In this document: piece by piece, positions 12,793 to 14,470 of the stretch
How positions within the stretch are numbered: position 1 is the first letter of the stretch
How the letters are laid out: each line of letters starts with the position of its first letter
NCBI RefSeq assembly: GCF_963548695.1
Contig: NZ_CAUUWA010000055.1
Coordinates: forward strand, 1-14,470
Source: an uncultured Fretibacterium sp.
GTDB taxonomy: Bacteria > Synergistota > Synergistia > Synergistales > Aminobacteriaceae
DNA: 14,470 nucleotides
Direction of reading: 5' to 3'
Notes under the pieces: generated by a model
Database searches by the model: none
The model's input: only the letters and a program-made list of their open reading frames with translations
Told to the model about the DNA's origin: nothing
Translations under genes and position numbers: made by a program

Positions 12793-13816
12793 AGCCGATC
12801 ACCTCCAGTCCGAGATTCAGATTTCTGAGATACTCCATCGCGGCATCCCGGTTCCCGTTGCCGGAGAGCTCCACCACCAGCGTCCCATAGGGCACCCCCT
12901 GGATGTGATCGATGGCGCCGTAGAGGATGTTCACATCCACGCCGAACCTGCGGACCACCCCCGATATGATCGGCTCCGCCGCCGTATCGCCCAGGAAGGA
13001 GACGCGCAACAGGAGCCCGCAACCCGCCTCGGGCTCCTGCAAAAAGTCCAGCGCCGCAAAATGCTGGGGGATGTCCCGCGTCATCACGCTCGCCACAAGC
13101 TCGTGCGTCACCGGGGACTGCGGCACCGTAAAAACCTTGAAGACCGCTCCCGACTCCACCACCCGTCCCGCATCCAGCACGGCCACCTCCTCGCAGATCT
13201 CCTTGATGACCGCCATCTCGTGGGTGATCAGGACGACCGTCAGGCCCAGTTTGCGGTTGATGTCACGCAGGAGCTCCAGGACCTCCCGCGTCGTCTGGGG
13301 GTCGAGGGCCGACGTCGCCTCGTCGCACAGCAGGATCTTGGGCTCCGGGGCCAGGGCCCGGGCGATGCCGACGCGCTGCTTCTGTCCCCCGGAGAGCTGC
13401 GCAGGATAGGCGTCCCGCTTCCCTCCCAGGCCCACCAGCTCCAGCAGCTCGTCCACGCGAGCCGCGATGCGCGCGGCGTCCCAACCCGCGAGCTCCAGGG
13501 GAAACGCGACGTTTCCCGCCACACTGCGGGACGAGAGCAGGTTGAAACCCTGGAAGATCATGCCGATGCCGCGCCGCGCACGGCGAAGCTCCGCGGGAGA
13601 CAGGGCCGACAGGTCCACGCCGGCAACGGTCACCCGGCCGGACGTCGGCCGCTCCAACAGGTTGATCGTGCGCACCAGGGTGCTCTTGCCCGCACCGCTC
13701 CGCCCGATGATGCCGTAGACGCACCCCTTGCGTATCGAGAGGCTCACCTCCCTGAGGGCGTGAAAACATCCCCCCTCCGTGTCGAAATCCTTGCACACAT
13801 TCTCCAGAACAATCAA
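12749..13816 (-). CDS. metN: Methionine ABC transporter ATP-binding protein MetN
   Basis: Cytoplasmic ATPase of the MetNIQ importer (355 aa). Motifs: Walker A GRSGAGKST (38-46), Q-loop MIFQGFNLL (86-94), signature LSGGQKQRVG (141-150), Walker B ILLCDEATSALD (161-172) and switch His199. The C-terminal NIL domain (about 268-350) binds methionine and shuts transport off when the cell is replete (trans-inhibition in characterised MetN proteins). The start is TTG 13816, which yields MIVLENVCKDF, aligning with the usual MetN N-terminus. AGGTGA lies 7 nt upstream. The longer frame to 13990 would translate through the riboswitch terminator and aptamer and is rejected. First gene of the metNIQ operon. 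Confidence 0.95.
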   Translation of the reverse strand: MIVLENVCKDFDTEGGCFHALREVSLSIRKGCVYGIIGRSGAGKSTLVRTINLLERPTSGRVTVAGVDLSALSPAELRRARRGIGMIFQGFNLLSSRSVAGNVAFPLELAGWDAARIAARVDELLELVGLGGKRDAYPAQLSGGQKQRVGIARALAPEPKILLCDEATSALDPQTTREVLELLRDINRKLGLTVVLITHEMAVIKEICEEVAVLDAGRVVESGAVFKVFTVPQSPVTHELVASVMTRDIPQHFAALDFLQEPEAGCGLLLRVSFLGDTAAEPIISGVVRRFGVDVNILYGAIDHIQGVPYGTLVVELSGNGNRDAAMEYLRNLNLGLEVIGYVRRNLGASVAGVV

Positions 13817-13857
13817 AACCCTTTCACCTCTCCCATCCCGACGCCCGCGCCGAACAC

Positions 13858-13889
13858 GAAAAAGCCCCTTCCGCGAGGAAGGGGCTTTG
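13858..13889 (-). terminator. Riboswitch expression-platform terminator before metN
   Basis: On the - strand AAAGCCCCTTCC and GGAAGGGGCTTT (13877-13888 and 13861-13872) form a 12-bp stem with a TCGC loop and end in TTTTT. It lies 30 nt after the SAM-I aptamer and about 40 nt before metN. Its 5' arm (AAGCCCC) can instead pair with GGGTGCTT just after the aptamer with one bulge, a plausible antiterminator. Confidence 0.9.
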
Positions 13890-13918
13890 TACGACGGACA
13901 AACTCCGCTGCAAGCACC

Positions 13919-14021
13919 CATCATCTCCCAGGATATATACCTGCAGGAATTGGCACCGTTTTGCTCTCGCAAGGGTTGCCGCGGCTTCATAGGGCCTTTC
14001 CCTCCGCCGCTCTTGATGATG
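13919..14021 (-). promoter_or_regulatory. SAM-I riboswitch (S-box) controlling metNIQ
   Basis: The - strand carries the conserved S-box core in order: P1 strand CATCATC (14021-14015), AAGAG, GGCGGAGGGA, GGCCCTATGAAGCCGCGGCAACC, then GGTGCCAATTCCTGCAG, and the closing P1 strand GATGATG (13925-13919). These are the residues that make the four-way junction and S-adenosylmethionine pocket in this class. With the terminator that follows, high SAM should stop transcription before metN, so methionine import is switched on when SAM is low. Confidence 0.97.
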
Positions 14022-14049
14022 TCGCAAGTCCTATTCGATTGTGGTGCGT

Positions 14050-14078
14050 ATGATACAGGCAGGGCCCCCCTCTGTCAA
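14050..14078 (-). promoter_or_regulatory. Sigma-70 promoter of the met operon
   Basis: On the - strand TTGACA (14078-14073), a spacer of exactly 17 bp, and TATCAT (14055-14050, five of six consensus bases). Predicted transcription start is near 14043, about 20 nt before the riboswitch P1 helix. Confidence 0.85.
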
Positions 14079-14415
14079 GGGCCGTCCCGCCGCCCAAAAG
14101 CGCAGACAAAATTTTTAACGTGTGGTAAAGACAGGTTTTGCACGCTTTCCGCTGCACCTGACGAGTACAAAATGAGAGTTGGCTCAATCTATGCAACAGC
14201 GCACTTTATAAGGTTATCGCAACCTGCGGATTTAGGTTACTTTTTTTAAGATCATGGAGAGATGTCCGTTAGCTGGTGTCCTCTCCACGGTATCCTACAC
14301 GGTTTTATTACTGCTTAAATGGGATTGTTCCGAACTAAAACGGACTTTAAATATACAAAAACCCCTCATCAAAACTGGATTTGCAAACCAGACCGAACAG
14401 GGAGAGACTGTACTA
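14079..14415. other. Gene-free stretch between the met promoter and tRNA-Cys
   Basis: AT-richer than the rest of the window, with no convincing gene. It holds the short alternating words AGGTT/AACCT (14211-14215, 14221-14225, 14234-14238) next to a T-run (14241-14247), which could fold into a weak hairpin on the + strand. A possible weak tRNA terminator lies at its right end. Otherwise I see nothing in it. Confidence 0.5.
14371..14391 (-). terminator. Possible weak terminator of the tRNA-Cys transcript
   Basis: On the - strand CTGGTTTGCAAATCCAG (14391-14375) can form a short imperfect stem (CTGG/CCAG outer pairs) followed by TTTT, about 25 nt after the tRNA. The stem has a mismatch, so this is tentative. 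Confidence 0.3.
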
Positions 14416-14470
14416 TGGAGGCGGCACCCAGATTCGAACTGGGGATAAAGGATTTGCAGTCCTCTGCCTT
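14416..14470 (-). tRNA. tRNA-Cys (GCA), 5' part outside the window
   Basis: The - strand shows the anticodon loop CTGCAAA with anticodon GCA (14457-14455). It also shows a T-arm with CCCAG / TTCGAAT / CTGGG, a 3' acceptor strand ending GCCGCC, discriminator T (usual for tRNA-Cys), and an encoded CCA end (14418-14416). The D-arm and 5' acceptor strand lie beyond the window edge. Confidence 0.95.

Noticed and set aside
13817..13990. N-terminal extension of MetN by 58 codons
   Set aside because: It would translate through the riboswitch terminator and part of the SAM-I aptamer; the MetN family N-terminus begins at TTG 13816 with its own ribosome-binding site.
14254..14448. A 64-codon frame ending RRHPDSNWG
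   Set aside because: This ending is the translation of the antisense strand of the tRNA-Cys T-arm and acceptor, a familiar annotation artefact.

Overview
The window is GC-rich DNA that most likely comes from a member of the Synergistota (Synergistetes), a phylum of anaerobic, diderm, peptide- and amino-acid-fermenting bacteria. The main evidence is two secreted proteins that end in the Gly-Gly-Cys / hydrophobic helix / basic tail signature of the Synerg-CTERM sorting domain, which is known essentially only from that phylum. The peptide-uptake genes plus a tripeptidase fit this lifestyle.

Left third (1-6376, + strand): a peptide ABC transporter operon. It consists of the C-terminal part of a periplasmic binding protein (cut by the window edge), two permeases (dppB, dppC) and two ATPases (dppD, dppF), followed by pepT (peptidase T). 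Transporter and peptidase form an import-and-digest unit for short peptides. A perfect 14-bp stem-loop and a small overlapping reading frame with a 15-bp tandem repeat sit between the binding protein and dppB. A GC-rich double-hairpin repeat sits between dppF and pepT. Two terminator-like hairpins close the block.

Middle (6377-9820): a consensus sigma-70 promoter and a structured leader precede an 858-residue secreted protein of unknown function. It has a signal peptide, a PKPET repeat linker and a Synerg-CTERM tail. Two terminator-like hairpins follow, then about 360 bp with no recognisable gene. That stretch holds a 166-bp segment bounded by 17-bp inverted repeats (16/17) and a 58-codon reading frame with a good ribosome-binding site.

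Right third (9821-14470, - strand, read right to left): a partial tRNA-Cys(GCA), then a promoter, a SAM-I riboswitch, its terminator and the metN-metI-metQ D/L-methionine importer. After these come an OsmC-family protein and a second, smaller Synerg-CTERM protein. A second copy of the double-hairpin repeat lies between metI and metQ in the opposite orientation to the first. Short tandem duplications occur at the metQ start and the metI end.

Most of the window is conventional. The parts that look least described are the two Synerg-CTERM proteins, the inverted-repeat segment at 9634-9799, the small frame upstream of dppB, and the recurring intergenic hairpin repeat. No complete novel defence, secretion or mobile system is evident.
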